Positions 11,126 through 21,221 are shown, numbered from the stretch's first letter. The stretch: DNA of 63,037 nucleotides from Leptospira ainlahdjerensis (GCF_016919175.1 NZ_JAFFPU010000073.1:1-63037), one strand, 5' to 3'. Numbers and translations: made by a program. The notes: generated from the sequence alone by a model not told the origin.

Positions 11126-13201
11126 CTATTTCAATTGTTTTTCTAACTCCTCAACGGAACTCACGGGAAGTTTACAGGAAAAATTCTCACAAACATAGAC
11201 GAGCGCCGATCCGCCGCTGCCCCGGGCTTCAAAGAGAGAGGAAAGTTTTCTTGCTTCTTCCAACTCGTCTTCGTTGACCACTGCAATCGCCGCTTTCGGA
11301 AGATATTTTTTCTGGATCGCAGACAAGAGATCTTTCCCGGAATCACGATTCTTACGGATCAAAACGATCTCTTGAGAATGGTTTTTATAAGTCCAATAAG
11401 CGGAAAGCATATAAGGATAACTCAGAGCGTGTGTGGAAAGTTCTTTTGTGAAGTAAAGAAAGATGGATTCCGCAATTTCACGATAACGATCCGCGTTGAC
11501 CCCGAGCGAAGACAATCGAACGAGAGAATCCGCCAAAGAACTGTTAGCCGACGGCTCCACTCCGTCGTAACCGTCCACACTTCTTCTCAAAAGACTTTCC
11601 CCGTCGTTTCCAGTATCGTAAAAAACACCGGAAGGGGAACGAAACAATCGAATCGTATCCTCCATCCATTCCACCGCGCGTTTTAAATAACGGATTCCGC
11701 GACCTGCCTCGAAAAGAGCAATCGAAGAAGAAATCAATTCCGCGTAATCATTACTATATCCTAATATACCCGATTCTCCATCTCGAAAACGTCGAAGAAC
11801 TCTTCCCTCTTTCGAGATCAGATTTTTTTCAAGAAAGGAATACGTTTCTTCCGCGAGATCCAAAAATTCCTCTTTCTGAAACGCGGTTCCCGCTTTTACG
11901 AGCGCCTTGATATACAACCCGTTCCAAGAAGTTAGAATCTTATCGTCCCTGAGAGGACGGATTCTTTCGCTTCTTCTTTCTAAGAGTTTTTTCTTTCCTC
12001 TTTCTAAAGCGGATTCCAACTTTTTCTTTTGTTCTTCGGTAAAATTTGCGGTGCTGCTTCGAAAACGTTCGTGCAGAATATTCTTCCCTTCAAAATTTCC
12101 GCTCTCGTTTAGGTTCCAATATCTTTCGAGAATGGTAGAATCTTCTCCGCAGACTTCTCGAAATTCTTTTAGATCCCAGATATAAAATAATCCTTCCTCT
12201 CCTTCCGAGTCCGCGTCTTCCGCGCTGCAGATTCCTCCTCCGGAAATTCTCATATCACGATGCAAATACGAAATCACATCCATCGCAAAAGCTTCTGCGG
12301 GAATCTTGGAAGAAACCTGGGAACATTCCACAAGGGTTTCCAAGAACAAAGAATTGTCATAGAGCATCTTTTCAAAATGAGGAACGAGCCAATGATGATC
12401 TGTGGAATAACGACAAAGGCCGCCTCCGACCTGATCGTAGATTCCTCCTTGTTTCATCGAGAGAAGCGTGTCTTCCACCATCTCCAGCGCTTTCTGATTC
12501 CCGGAAGAATGATGGTATTTTAGCAAAAACGAAAGTCCCATACTCGGCGGAAATTTGTTCGTATGATTGGTTTTGAATCCCCCAAAATCGGGATCGTAGT
12601 ATCCTTCATACAAAGTAAAACCGGACTCAAAACAATTCTCCGATGGAAGATCCCCTTCCGCTTTAGTAGCCGCACGCGCCTCTCCGGATTCTTTTAAATA
12701 CTGGGATAATTCGGAAGAAGCAGCGATTAACTCCTGACGTTTTTCACTCCAGACCTTGTTTAAAATATTCAAAACTTCTAAAAAACTCTTTCTTCCGTAT
12801 TTAGGCTCCGGTGGAAAATAAGTTCCGCCCGTGATCGGCTTTCCTTCGGGTGTCAAAAAGATATTGAGAGGCCATCCGCCTTGCTGATCCATCGCGTGCA
12901 AAGCGTCCATATAGATTCGATCGATATCGGGCCTTTCTTCTCGATCTACTTTGATCGATACAAAATGAGAATTGAGATAATCCGCGACGGTTTGATTTTC
13001 AAAGGATTCCCTTTCCATCACGTGACACCAATGACAGGTCGCATAACCGATTGATAAGAAGATCAATCGATCATCTTCCTTTGCTTTCCGGAAGGCTTCC
13101 TCTCCCCAAGGAAACCAGTCCACAGGATTGTTTGCATGTTGTTGGAGGTACGGACTTTTTTCTTTCGCAAGTCTGTTTTTGCTTCGCGGGTTTAAATTCA
13201 T
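11126..13201 (-). CDS. DUF255 thioredoxin-domain protein (YyaL/spermatogenesis-associated 20 family)
   Basis: A 691-residue cytosolic protein. The N-terminal DUF255 domain is diagnostic: [14 protein letters not shown] (about 16-29) and [12 protein letters not shown] with C56 and C59 in a thioredoxin-like fold, then [15 protein letters not shown]. The remainder is an alpha/alpha-toroid resembling N-acylglucosamine epimerases ([35 protein letters not shown]). The biochemical role of the family is unsettled. I chose ATG 13201 because it places the conserved block at the usual distance and leaves room for a divergent promoter; the longer open frame would overlap the tolC-like gene. Confidence 0.88.
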   Translation of the reverse strand: MNLNPRSKNRLAKEKSPYLQQHANNPVDWFPWGEEAFRKAKEDDRLIFLSIGYATCHWCHVMERESFENQTVADYLNSHFVSIKVDREERPDIDRIYMDALHAMDQQGGWPLNIFLTPEGKPITGGTYFPPEPKYGRKSFLEVLNILNKVWSEKRQELIAASSELSQYLKESGEARAATKAEGDLPSENCFESGFTLYEGYYDPDFGGFKTNHTNKFPPSMGLSFLLKYHHSSGNQKALEMVEDTLLSMKQGGIYDQVGGGLCRYSTDHHWLVPHFEKMLYDNSLFLETLVECSQVSSKIPAEAFAMDVISYLHRDMRISGGGICSAEDADSEGEEGLFYIWDLKEFREVCGEDSTILERYWNLNESGNFEGKNILHERFRSSTANFTEEQKKKLESALERGKKKLLERRSERIRPLRDDKILTSWNGLYIKALVKAGTAFQKEEFLDLAEETYSFLEKNLISKEGRVLRRFRDGESGILGYSNDYAELISSSIALFEAGRGIRYLKRAVEWMEDTIRLFRSPSGVFYDTGNDGESLLRRSVDGYDGVEPSANSSLADSLVRLSSLGVNADRYREIAESIFLYFTKELSTHALSYPYMLSAYWTYKNHSQEIVLIRKNRDSGKDLLSAIQKKYLPKAAIAVVNEDELEEARKLSSLFEARGSGGSALVYVCENFSCKLPVSSVEELEKQLK

Positions 13202-13291
13202 TGAATTGTTCTCTTTTAGACTCTTAAAACTGATTTTTCGATTTGTAAAAAACTTCCTGCATTCAACCATGTCCATTAAGTAGGCACTTAC

Positions 13292-14965
13292 ATGGACCAC
13301 AAAAAGGAAAGGACACGCAGAAAATTTAGAAATATTCTCATTGCCGGAACCATCCTTTTTGCGGCGATTCAACCCGCTCCTTCCCAGGAATCAAATGCAA
13401 ACGAAACCTTTCAGGAAGAAGAAAAAAAAACTTCCGAAGGGAACCTAAACGACTCCAAGAAGGTACTCCGCCTGACTCTAAAGGAAGCGGTCAATCACGT
13501 TTTGGAAAAGAACATTACGATTCAAAACGCAAAGATGGAATACGTAAAAGCCGACGGTGGAGAACTGAAAAACGAATCTCAGTTCACTTGGAATTTAATC
13601 GGTGGAATTACGGTTTTCAAAACGACTCTTCCAAATAATCGAAATAACGTTTTCTTAGGAACCAAACAAAGCCAAGACAAACTCAGTGTTGGAATCGAAA
13701 AAAATTTCAAAACCGGGACCTACGCAAAATTAGAAGGAAGCACCACTCGTTTTGACACGAGCGCTTTCGAAGATCCTTCTTCCGGTTTTGCATCCCTTGC
13801 AATTCCGCCTCAGTACACGAGTGCGCTCACGATCACTCTGAGCCAAGAGCTTTTGAAATACGGTTTTGGAAAAACTCAAAAAGACAAGGAAGCGATCCTA
13901 AGACAAAATACCGTCATCAAAAGAGACGAATTGATTTATACACTTTCTCAGTTGGTGGTTCAGACCTTGGTTCAATACTGGAGTTTGAATATCTACGATT
14001 CCAACGTGAAAACTTTGGAAGAATTAGAATCCAATACGAGAAACATCCGCGACTTGACCGCCAGAAAGCGGAATTTAGGCCTTTCCGAAGGATTTGAGGT
14101 CAATCTCTGGAGTTCCATTCTTTCACAAACCGCCGGGAATCTGGACAAGGCAAAAGTTTCCAGAAGGGAAGCCGAAAGGACTCTGATTCGAATTTTAAAC
14201 GCGGATCCTTCCTCTAAAATCGAAGGAGTCACCGATCTTCAAGAAACTGTTCCCGCCGATTTTAACGTGGAGAAGGACTACCTCTACGCCTTAGATCATC
14301 GGACCGATCTTAGAAATCTTCGCAAACAAAGAGAAATCGCAGAACTCAATTTAAGAATCAAAGAAGCGGAAGACATGCCTTCCTTGAAAGTATCGGGCGC
14401 TTATTCCACGAGAGGTCAGAATATCGTCGCTCCTCAGCAAAATGTAACCGATACAAATCGAGGAATCGCGTCCTTTAAATATCCGGAAGCCTACGCATCC
14501 TTTCAATTTTCTTATCCTCTTTGGGACAAGGGAATTAAGGCCGATATCCGAAACGCAAAGTTGGACGTAGAGAATCTGCAAAAAAAAGAAGCCGAACTCA
14601 AACTCTCCATCAAAGAAGAATTAGAGAATCGTTATGCAGCCATCGTTTCGGGAAAAGACATCTTTGAAGGCGCAAAAAAAAGAAGAGACGAAGCCAATCG
14701 ATATTACAGAGGCCTTTCGGAACGTTTTAGACAAGGAAGATTCACGGCCGTTGCGGTAAAAACCGCCCTCGACAATTTGATCCAGGCGGAACTGCAGGTT
14801 GCACAAACCAAGATTCAGTTGAACATCGATATTCTTCGATACGAACTCGCAAAGAATCATATCTTCGAAAAATTCGGAGTGGATCCGCAAGAGATCATCG
14901 ATCGCCTGATGAAGATGGCGGAATCGAAACAAGCGAACCTGGATACAACGGCTCCTACAAAATGA
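13292..14965 (+). CDS. TolC family outer-membrane channel protein
   Basis: A 557-residue protein with an N-terminal export signal (about residues 10-32, ending APSQE) and two outer-membrane efflux repeats typical of TolC-like trimers: [14 protein letters not shown] at about 63-76, long helices around 200-320, a second repeat from about 350, and [16 protein letters not shown] near 480. It should form the outer-membrane exit duct of an efflux or type I secretion system. No membrane-fusion or pump gene follows, so it must work with partners encoded elsewhere. Confidence 0.85.
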   Translation: MDHKKERTRRKFRNILIAGTILFAAIQPAPSQESNANETFQEEEKKTSEGNLNDSKKVLRLTLKEAVNHVLEKNITIQNAKMEYVKADGGELKNESQFTWNLIGGITVFKTTLPNNRNNVFLGTKQSQDKLSVGIEKNFKTGTYAKLEGSTTRFDTSAFEDPSSGFASLAIPPQYTSALTITLSQELLKYGFGKTQKDKEAILRQNTVIKRDELIYTLSQLVVQTLVQYWSLNIYDSNVKTLEELESNTRNIRDLTARKRNLGLSEGFEVNLWSSILSQTAGNLDKAKVSRREAERTLIRILNADPSSKIEGVTDLQETVPADFNVEKDYLYALDHRTDLRNLRKQREIAELNLRIKEAEDMPSLKVSGAYSTRGQNIVAPQQNVTDTNRGIASFKYPEAYASFQFSYPLWDKGIKADIRNAKLDVENLQKKEAELKLSIKEELENRYAAIVSGKDIFEGAKKRRDEANRYYRGLSERFRQGRFTAVAVKTALDNLIQAELQVAQTKIQLNIDILRYELAKNHIFEKFGVDPQEIIDRLMKMAESKQANLDTTAPTK

Positions 14966-15197
14966 GCGAGGCAGTATTATTTTTCCTTTTCCTCCATCGT
15001 TTTGTTTCTAAAAAAGAATGATTTCCGTTCCTCCGGAAACCGATTTCTAAAATTCAAGCGTTGGGCCTCTCCGAAATCTCGAAAGATAAAAGAATTTCAT
15101 TTTATAAAATTCGATATGTTTCTTTGAATTCCTACATCTTTAGGCTTTAGGCAAGATGTTTCCGGCAAACATAAACATATCGAAGAATTCAAAAAAA
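14966..15197. other. Intergenic, nothing recognised
   Basis: No gene, tRNA or clear terminator seen between the tolC-like gene and the first copy of the composite repeat. Short T-rich tracts follow the stop codon (ttatttttccttttcc) and could end transcription without a visible hairpin. Confidence 0.4.
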
Positions 15198-15480
15198 CCG
15201 TCGTAGTTCCGACGGCTCCTCCGTAAAAGTTGCTGGCCCCACCCAAATTTCGGGTGGAGGGGTGGGTGGCGGAAAAAACCACGGGCGACTTTCCTATATC
15301 ACAAAATTTTAATTTCGCAAGAAAAAATTCTCATGTAGGAACTCCTACAAAACCCTGGTCTCAGGACGATTATTGTCGTATCTCCTCTCAACTTGTGGGT
15401 AAGGCATGCTGAACTCGGGTGGCCGGAAAAACTCGGGCAACTTTCCTCTATCACAAAATTCTAATCTTGCAAGCACCAAT
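15198..15480 (-). repeat. Composite dispersed repeat, copy 1 with partial tandem unit
   Basis: Read on the minus strand this matches copies near 21.9, 28.0 and 45.7 kb. Its blocks, in plus-strand order, are a GTCG/CGAC hairpin (ccgtcgtagttccgacgg), a GC-rich block with CCACCC and GGGTGG, ctttcctatatcacaaaatt, gcaagaaaaaattctcatg, the palindrome GTAGGAACTCCTAC at 15335-15348, and tctcctctcaacttgtgggt. From about 15408 a second, incomplete unit follows (tttcctctatcacaaaattc, tcttgcaag). No coding capacity or terminal direct repeats are evident. Confidence 0.85.
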
Positions 15481-15582
15481 CCCCGTGAGGAACTCTGAAA
15501 GACATTCATAGTCGAATCCCAACGATTCCAAAAAAACTTTCTCAAACTTATAAGTAAGGCTTTAGATTTTGGAACAGATTCT

Positions 15583-16215
15583 TCATTTGATCGCGATCCC
15601 GTAAACATGGGGGCGAATCGGGAGAAAAACAGTAGGAAGCGAACGTTCTTCGATTTTCAAATTTGAAAAATTTGCACTTCTAAGAGTTTGATGGGTATCT
15701 CGGGTCAGATGACAGCCCTCAAAAAACCAAAGCCAGGGTCGAAATACGATCCTCTGAATCCAATAAATCCAAGATCCGTGTTCCGCCGCAACGTGTTCTA
15801 AGAAAACAAATCTTCCTCCGGGCTTTAATACTCTTCGAATCTCTTTCAGAACTTGATCCGGTTCAACAACGCTACAAAGAACCAAACTACAAACTACAGC
15901 GTCGACGGAAGAATCAGGAAACGGAAGTTTTTCAGCGGACAGATTCATCAGCTCAGTTTTGATCGAATACTTTTCCGAATTCTTCTTCAAAAGAGAATGC
16001 ATTCCCTCATTCGGTTCTACCGCTAAAAGAGTGGTGCCGGGTTTGAAGTATCTTAAATTGGAACCGACTCCCGGCCCAAGTTCGACAATCGTATCCGGCA
16101 GGTCTTCAAAAAGATTCTTTTTTATCATCCGATATTGGTAGTGCATATAACCTTGTAGGATTTGAAAAAAATAGGCGTTTACTAAGCTTAACGTAGAAGC
16201 ATTTTGGACACACAT
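15583..16215 (-). CDS. Class I SAM-dependent methyltransferase
   Basis: A 210-residue UbiE/Methyltransf_11-type enzyme. Motif I is VELGPGVGSNLRYF near residues 43-56, the acidic end of strand 2 is AVEPNEGM, motif post-I is LPFPDSSVDAVVCSLVLCSV, followed by EIRRVLKPGGRFVFLEHV. It resembles METTL7-like and phospholipid or quinone methyltransferases, but the substrate is not evident. The stop codon lies just beyond the composite repeat. It is separated by 24 bases from the hotdog gene upstream on the same strand, so the two may be cotranscribed. Confidence 0.85.
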   Translation of the reverse strand: MCVQNASTLSLVNAYFFQILQGYMHYQYRMIKKNLFEDLPDTIVELGPGVGSNLRYFKPGTTLLAVEPNEGMHSLLKKNSEKYSIKTELMNLSAEKLPFPDSSVDAVVCSLVLCSVVEPDQVLKEIRRVLKPGGRFVFLEHVAAEHGSWIYWIQRIVFRPWLWFFEGCHLTRDTHQTLRSANFSNLKIEERSLPTVFLPIRPHVYGIAIK

Positions 16216-16239
16216 GATGATATTTATCCTTATTATATT

Positions 16240-17037
16240 CTAAATTTCTAACTCTTTTTTATTTTCAGGATTCCAATTTCCAGGAACCATCCATAAGGCC
16301 TCGGAATAAGCAACACATTTGTGATTGGAAAGTTGATAGATAGCCGTCCCCGCGATTCTTTGTCTGCGGTTCCTTCCGATCTCCCAGGATAAAATCGCAT
16401 ACGGAACTTCTGCAAAGATACTTTCCAACAGTCTTCCGCGCAATTTTACCAAAACGATCATGGTCGGATCCACGTAAGATACCGCAAAACCGCCGGGACA
16501 GTCCAATGCGGCCCATACGATCTCGTCTCGAATTTTCCCGTCCGATCCGCTCAAGTCTTTCCAAGGATTCCAGAACGCCCCGTGCAAATGGGTAAATCCG
16601 GGTTGATCCGATATTTTCGCCGGAAAAATCCGCATCCCGTCTTCATGTTCTCGTTTCGGACCGCAGACAAAACAAGTGGGAAAAGGATGTTTCTGAAATC
16701 CTAAATATTCCCTTTCTGGATTTTGAATTCCTTCTATGGATGAGGAGTTCAATTCGGGAAAATCCAAATAAAAATCGGAGTCTCCCTGTGCGTCCGCGAT
16801 GACTAAGTTTGTTTCCTTACTCAACAATTTAATTCCATCGGTGTTCGGATCTCTGGAATAATACAGAGTTTCGTTCAACGGTCCCGGAGCTTTAATTTTG
16901 ATGACCGCGGCGTTGTTTTTGATTTGATTCGCCGTAATTCCAGCAATGTAACCTCCGTTTCCGCTCTTCGGAGGCCCGCAATATTTTTCGTTGATTTCAA
17001 TAGTTTCAAAGTTGAAACTGGAGGAAGTTTGTTTCAT
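16240..17037 (-). CDS. Hotdog-fold thioesterase-like protein
   Basis: About 265 residues. The opening block YCGPPKSGNGGYIAGITA, followed by KIKAPGPLN, is typical of a hotdog-fold family seen mostly as hypothetical proteins. FPTCFVCGPKREHEDGMRIF carries a CxxC pair that may bind metal, and WAALDCPGGFAV and LSWEIGR complete a second hotdog-like half. The reaction is probably acyl-CoA hydrolysis, which is inference. I chose ATG 17037 (internal Met of a longer frame reaching 17124) because the longer form would place its start inside a palindrome only 23 bases from the divergent marR start. Confidence 0.65.
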   Translation of the reverse strand: MKQTSSSFNFETIEINEKYCGPPKSGNGGYIAGITANQIKNNAAVIKIKAPGPLNETLYYSRDPNTDGIKLLSKETNLVIADAQGDSDFYLDFPELNSSSIEGIQNPEREYLGFQKHPFPTCFVCGPKREHEDGMRIFPAKISDQPGFTHLHGAFWNPWKDLSGSDGKIRDEIVWAALDCPGGFAVSYVDPTMIVLVKLRGRLLESIFAEVPYAILSWEIGRNRRQRIAGTAIYQLSNHKCVAYSEALWMVPGNWNPENKKELEI

Positions 17038-17110
17038 AAAGATTTGTGTATATCGCGAACCGGATCGGTCAACGTATTTGATCCTGGAAAGAATCTTCGG
17101 TGCAAGTATT

Positions 17111-17128
17111 TGCTTTGGGTACAAAGCA
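17111..17128. promoter_or_regulatory. Candidate MarR operator (inverted repeat)
   Basis: TGCTTTG at 17111-17117 and CAAAGCA at 17122-17128 form perfect 7-base arms around GGTA. The palindrome lies in the divergent intergenic region between the hotdog gene and the marR-type gene, 19 bases before the regulator start. Size and position fit a MarR-family binding site that would control both genes. Confidence 0.5.
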
Positions 17129-17147
17129 TCGATAAGAGGTATGTAGA

Positions 17148-17576
17148 ATGAGCGTACAACCGGAAAAAATCGTACACATCCTTTCCGGGATTTCGGAAAG
17201 GATCTTCTTCAACCTTTCCTCCAGCTACGAGAAAGCAGGCTACAAGGACTTAAGCCCTCCTCAAGGAGCCGTCCTCTGTGCGCTTCACAATAAGATGCCG
17301 GAGTCGATGACTTCCATCTCGAAAAAGATTCTCAGAGATCGATCCACAGTCACGCAGATCGTAAAACGATTGGTCGCTAACGGCTATGTGGAAAAATTCA
17401 AAAACGGACAGGATTCTAGAATTTCCGAAATCCTCCTCACCGAAAAAGGAAGAGCCGCGAGGTCTGCGGTCATCCGTTCTTCCAGAAAAATGTTCCTAAG
17501 AATTTATAAGAACACCACCTTTGAAGAAAGAAGAATTCTGATGTCGCTTTTGGAAAAAGTAGATTCCGGAAGTTAA
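17148..17576 (+). CDS. MarR family transcriptional regulator
   Basis: A 142-residue winged-helix protein of usual MarR length. The recognition region is visible: LSPPQGAVLCAL near 37-48, SISKKILRDRSTVTQIVKRLVANGYV and the wing DSRISEILLTEKGR. MarR proteins are dimeric repressors that usually control an adjacent divergent gene and release DNA on binding small phenolic or lipophilic ligands or on oxidation. Here the divergent neighbours are a hotdog protein and a methyltransferase, suggesting control of acyl or aromatic metabolism. The ligand is unknown. Confidence 0.88.
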   Translation: MSVQPEKIVHILSGISERIFFNLSSSYEKAGYKDLSPPQGAVLCALHNKMPESMTSISKKILRDRSTVTQIVKRLVANGYVEKFKNGQDSRISEILLTEKGRAARSAVIRSSRKMFLRIYKNTTFEERRILMSLLEKVDSGS

Positions 17577-17873
17577 GGACCTCACGAAAACATATTGCGC
17601 GATAAAATTCTTAGGACAAATCCAAAACCGCTCCGGTATCGATCGAATTCTAAAACGGAAGATCTTGTTCCAAAATCGAAAGAGCGACAACAAAAGAGAG
17701 ATCCTGAATTTCACAAAAACGCGGGAACTCCCTCTAAAGATAAAACGGCAATCTTCTCTTAAGAAATTACATAATCCGTAAAAGATAGGTAAACTGTGGG
17801 AACTCCATCGTTATTAAAAAAGCTTATAGAGATTCTTTTCCGTTTATAAAAAAACTCTCCATCCCAAAAAATT
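17577..17873. other. Intergenic with two dispersed palindrome motifs
   Basis: No gene seen. Two copies of the short dispersed motif occur here: GCGGGAACTCCCTC near 17720-17734 and GTGGGAACTCC at about 17796-17806. Confidence 0.5.
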
Positions 17874-18824
17874 CTAAGCTCTCGGAATCTTCGGCATTTC
17901 GAGAGGAAGCGATTCCCCTTCCAAAGATCTTAAAAATTCGATCAGGTCTTTTTTCTCTTCTTCCGTGATCGCCGCCGGTTTCAAAAGAGGATCTTCAATG
18001 GAACCTTTGGAACCGCCGTTCACAAAATGACTCACGACGTCTTCCAGCTTTGTGAATTCCCCATTGTGCATAAATTCATTCTTTTTACTGACATCTCTCA
18101 GGCTCGGAGTGCGAATCTTCTGCGTAATTCCTTTCAGTCCGGTCGTATGTTGTGCGGAATCGGAAAAATTAGGTCCGTTGTGACACTGGTTACATTTCGC
18201 CTTGTTCATAAAAACGTCCATTCCTCGGATCTGTGAAGGAGTCAGAGCGGATTCTTCACCCATCACATAACGATCAAACTTAGAATTTTTGGAGATGATC
18301 GTCCTTTCAAACGCCGAGATCGCTTTCACGATTCGATCCATGTTAATTCCGGGAGACCCGAAGGATTTTTCGAAAAGCTCGCGATATTCCGCGACTTGAT
18401 TGAGTCTAGCTACGATCGTCTTCTCGTCCTTAAGCATCACAGCGGTGTGCACTCTTTCTTTTACGATCTCCTCCAGATCGTTCGCTTGCGGATCCGTAAA
18501 AACGTCCTTATACAAAGCTACGTTCGTCAACGGAGGCGCTGCGGATTTATGAATTTGATTTCGAGGAGCCGAACGAGTTTCCGAGTTTTGTATTTCCACG
18601 GTATGACAAATCGCGCAGTTCGTATCTCCTTTGAGAGAAAGTCGCTTATCAAAATAGAGCAATTTTCCCAATTCCACCTTGTCCTTGTTGTAAGGATTGT
18701 TACTGGGATGAATTACGTTCCCAACGACGAAACCTTTCAGTTCCGCTTTCTGAACGGGTTCCTTGCAAGCCAGGAGCGTAAGCAAGAGATAGATTCCGAA
18801 AAAAATGGACAAAATCCTGAACAT
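17874..18824 (-). CDS. Di-haem cytochrome c peroxidase (MauG/CcpA family) lipoprotein
   Basis: About 316 residues from ATG 18824. The N terminus is a signal with lipobox LLAC (C20), so it should be lipid-anchored in the envelope. Two haem c attachment motifs are present: C70-A-I-C-H74 and C211-N-Q-C-H215. Conserved peroxidase blocks include LGKLLYFDKRLS, APPLTNVALY and TPSLRDVSKKNEFMHNG. The enzyme reduces H2O2 using electrons from small cytochromes. A longer frame to 18872 adds residues before the signal peptide and is rejected. Maturation needs a cytochrome c system; one operates from 40.8-45.1 kb. Confidence 0.9.
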   Translation of the reverse strand: MFRILSIFFGIYLLLTLLACKEPVQKAELKGFVVGNVIHPSNNPYNKDKVELGKLLYFDKRLSLKGDTNCAICHTVEIQNSETRSAPRNQIHKSAAPPLTNVALYKDVFTDPQANDLEEIVKERVHTAVMLKDEKTIVARLNQVAEYRELFEKSFGSPGINMDRIVKAISAFERTIISKNSKFDRYVMGEESALTPSQIRGMDVFMNKAKCNQCHNGPNFSDSAQHTTGLKGITQKIRTPSLRDVSKKNEFMHNGEFTKLEDVVSHFVNGGSKGSIEDPLLKPAAITEEEKKDLIEFLRSLEGESLPLEMPKIPRA

Positions 18825-18975
18825 ATTGGACCATCCTGGGTCAATGGTTTGAACTCGAGCCTCATCTGTCAATTCGAATTTAAAACAATTCTAATTACAT
18901 ATTCGGAAAAGAAATATTGGAAAGAATTCCCGATCTAAGAATTTAAGAATCTCATGCGGACTTTTTTTACCTCGT

Positions 18976-19002
18976 TGTCACGGCTCGAAATACAGGTGCG
19001 TC
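18976..19002 (+). promoter_or_regulatory. Candidate ECF41-type promoter
   Basis: TGTCACG (18976-18982), exactly 16 bases, then CGTC (18999-19002). This matches the TGTCACA-N16-CGTC pattern reported for ECF41 sigma factors, and it lies 24 bases before an oxidoreductase gene followed by an ECF41-type sigma gene. A strong ribosome-binding site (ggagg, 19016-19020) follows. Confidence 0.75.
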
Positions 19003-19026
19003 TTCCTTTCATAACGGAGGAAAACA

Positions 19027-20220
19027 ATGTCTCAAATTCAAAAAGTTTTGATCGCCGGCGGAGGTTATGCTGGAATCATAGCCGCCAATCGTCTTATTAG
19101 AAAAAAACTTCCCCTCGAAATTATTCTGGTCACCGCTAAAGAACAGTTTCAAGAAAGAATCAGAAACCACCAACTGCTCGCAGGAACTCTCAAAAAGGCT
19201 TACTCGATCCGATCCCTTCTTCACGATCAAGTCGAGTTGGTCGTGTCCAAAATTGATAGAATCGATTCCGAAAAAAAGCAAGTCGTTTTAGAGGACAGTT
19301 CGATTCTTCTTTATGATTTCTTAATCTATTCTCTCGGAATTCAGGGCGCCAAAACTTCGAAATTTTCCGAACAATACGTTCAACTTACGGAAACCGAAGA
19401 TTGCAGGAGAATGTATGAAATTCTTAAAAAAAAGGAAACCGCAAAGATTACGGTCTTAGGAGCCGGACTCGGAGGAATCGAAACCGCGTCCGAACTCGTG
19501 GAACAATTTCCGAATTCAAAAATCTCTCTCGTGGATGCAAACGAGATCGGAAAAGGATTTTCCTCGGAAGCCGTCGCCAAGATCAAGGAATTCTTTTTAA
19601 AGAACAAAGTCAAACTCATAGAAAATTCAAGAATTCTAAAGTATGAAACGGATCATCTCGTCGATATCGAAGGTAAAAAAATTATTCACGATGTTTGTGT
19701 TTTAGCGAACGGATTCTCAGCATCCCCCATCGGCGCGAATTCGGGATTGAGATCCAATCCGATCGGTCAGGTTTACGTGAATTCGTTTTTGGAGGTCGAA
19801 GATCATCCCGAAATTCTAGGAGCGGGTGACGCGGTTCAAATCGTTTCTTCCGGTTATGATCATCTTAGAATGGCTTGCGCCACCGCATTGCCGATGGGAA
19901 TCTACGCGGCGGAAAGATTGTCTTACCGACTGGGAACAAAATCTAAAAAAGGCGCGCTTCCGTTTTCTTTGGCCTATCTGGGAAGGAACGTAAGTTTGGG
20001 AAGAAAAGACGGAGTCATCCAAGAATCCGAACCGGACGATACGCCTACCCGAAAAATTTGGATTTCTCGGAGCGCAGTATGGATCAAAGAATTGATTTGT
20101 AAATTCACCGTGTTGTCCTTTCGTTTGGAGAAAAGATTCGATTTTTATTTTTGGAAATCGTTTCCGAGTTCCAGAGAGGAATTCGGTGCGGGAAGACTTG
20201 CGATTCCATCGGAGAAGTAA
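19027..20220 (+). CDS. FAD-dependent NAD(P)H oxidoreductase (NDH-2-like), ECF41 partner
   Basis: A 397-residue flavoprotein of the pyridine nucleotide-disulfide oxidoreductase class. The FAD-binding GxGxxG is at the N terminus (LIAGGGYAGIIAANRL), the NAD-binding Rossmann motif is VLGAGLGGIETASEL near 140, and the second FAD block is ILGAGDAVQI near 262. It resembles NDH-2/AIF-type enzymes. It is preceded by a strong ribosome-binding site and an ECF41-type promoter, and its stop is 2 bases before the sigma gene. ECF41 sigma genes characteristically neighbour carboxymuconolactone decarboxylases, oxidoreductases or epimerases, so this is likely the regulated target. Confidence 0.88.
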   Translation: MSQIQKVLIAGGGYAGIIAANRLIRKKLPLEIILVTAKEQFQERIRNHQLLAGTLKKAYSIRSLLHDQVELVVSKIDRIDSEKKQVVLEDSSILLYDFLIYSLGIQGAKTSKFSEQYVQLTETEDCRRMYEILKKKETAKITVLGAGLGGIETASELVEQFPNSKISLVDANEIGKGFSSEAVAKIKEFFLKNKVKLIENSRILKYETDHLVDIEGKKIIHDVCVLANGFSASPIGANSGLRSNPIGQVYVNSFLEVEDHPEILGAGDAVQIVSSGYDHLRMACATALPMGIYAAERLSYRLGTKSKKGALPFSLAYLGRNVSLGRKDGVIQESEPDDTPTRKIWISRSAVWIKELICKFTVLSFRLEKRFDFYFWKSFPSSREEFGAGRLAIPSEK

Positions 20221-20222
20221 AC

Positions 20223-21221
20223 TTGGATAGGCTCGGACATTTTTTAGAACACAAGTCTCTTGTCTTCGGAATCGCCTATAGAATGACAGGTAGCGTAAAC
20301 GACGCGGAAGACATCGTTCAGGAATCTTTTCTTCGCTGGGAAAGATCCGCCAACGAAGAAATCCGCTCTCCGAAAGCCTTTCTTTCCACGATCGCGACGA
20401 GACTTTCACTGGATACACTGCGAAAGGTAAAGAACAAAAGAGAAACCTATATCGGGCCTTGGCTCCCGGAACCGATTCCGACCGGACCCGATACGGAAGA
20501 GCCGGATCCAGAAACCTTGGATCTCGCTTTTCTCCATCTATTAGAAAAATTGAATCCGATTGAAAGGGCCGTTTTCATTTTGAGAGAATCCTTCGACCTG
20601 GACTACAAAGTGATATCCGAAGCGGTCGGAAAAACTCAGGAGAATTGCAGACAAACCCTCAAACGAGCGAAAGACGCGCTCAGATCCGAAAGGAAAAAGT
20701 TTTCTCCCGATAAGGAAACGCGAAGAAAACTTCTTCACAACTTCCTGCTCGCGGCCTCCAAAGGAGAACCGGAACTTCTGGTCCCGTTTTTAAAGGAGGA
20801 AATCGTTCTCTGGTCGGACGGAGGAGGTAAGGTTCACGCCGCGAGAGTTCCGCTTTTTGGAAGAGAAAGGATCGCCTCCTTCCTCATTCGCACCGGAAAA
20901 AAACCGCTCTTTTCCAATACCGAACTTTTCTTTACGGAAACCAACGGTTCCGAAAGTGTCATCGTTTATCACAAAGACAAACCGGTTTATCTCAGAAGTT
21001 TCTTGATGGATCAAGAAGGAATTTCGTATATTTACACGATGTTGAACGAGGACAAATTCTCAGCGTATAAAAATAAATCGGACCTGATCGAAAAAGGGAT
21101 TCTCGTTCCTCTTGAGTTTTTTCTTCTTTTCCCTAAATCCGCTTCCTCGAATCGCCAACCGCCGATTTGGACAAAACCTCTTTTAAAATTAGTCCACTGG
21201 GCGATCACTCGCAAAAAGTAA
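20223..21221 (+). CDS. ECF41-type RNA polymerase sigma factor (SigJ-like)
   Basis: About 332 residues starting with TTG 20223, directly after the oxidoreductase stop, with ggagaag upstream as the ribosome-binding site. Sigma region 2 is at about 8-70 (AYRMTGSVNDAEDIVQESFLRW), the linker has the ECF41 hallmark WLPEP (80-84), and region 4 lies at about 105-155. A fused SnoaL-like C-terminal domain of about 160 residues carries DGGGK (199-203) and NEDKF (275-279, like the family NPDKL). In ECF41 factors this domain modulates activity in place of an anti-sigma factor. The signal is unknown. It probably drives its own operon. Confidence 0.92.
   Translation: MDRLGHFLEHKSLVFGIAYRMTGSVNDAEDIVQESFLRWERSANEEIRSPKAFLSTIATRLSLDTLRKVKNKRETYIGPWLPEPIPTGPDTEEPDPETLDLAFLHLLEKLNPIERAVFILRESFDLDYKVISEAVGKTQENCRQTLKRAKDALRSERKKFSPDKETRRKLLHNFLLAASKGEPELLVPFLKEEIVLWSDGGGKVHAARVPLFGRERIASFLIRTGKKPLFSNTELFFTETNGSESVIVYHKDKPVYLRSFLMDQEGISYIYTMLNEDKFSAYKNKSDLIEKGILVPLEFFLLFPKSASSNRQPPIWTKPLLKLVHWAITRKK

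Noticed and set aside
16240..17124. Longer hotdog open frame starting at 17124
   Set aside because: Its start codon lies inside the divergent palindrome and leaves 23 bases to the marR start; the conserved family block begins a few residues after the internal Met at 17037.
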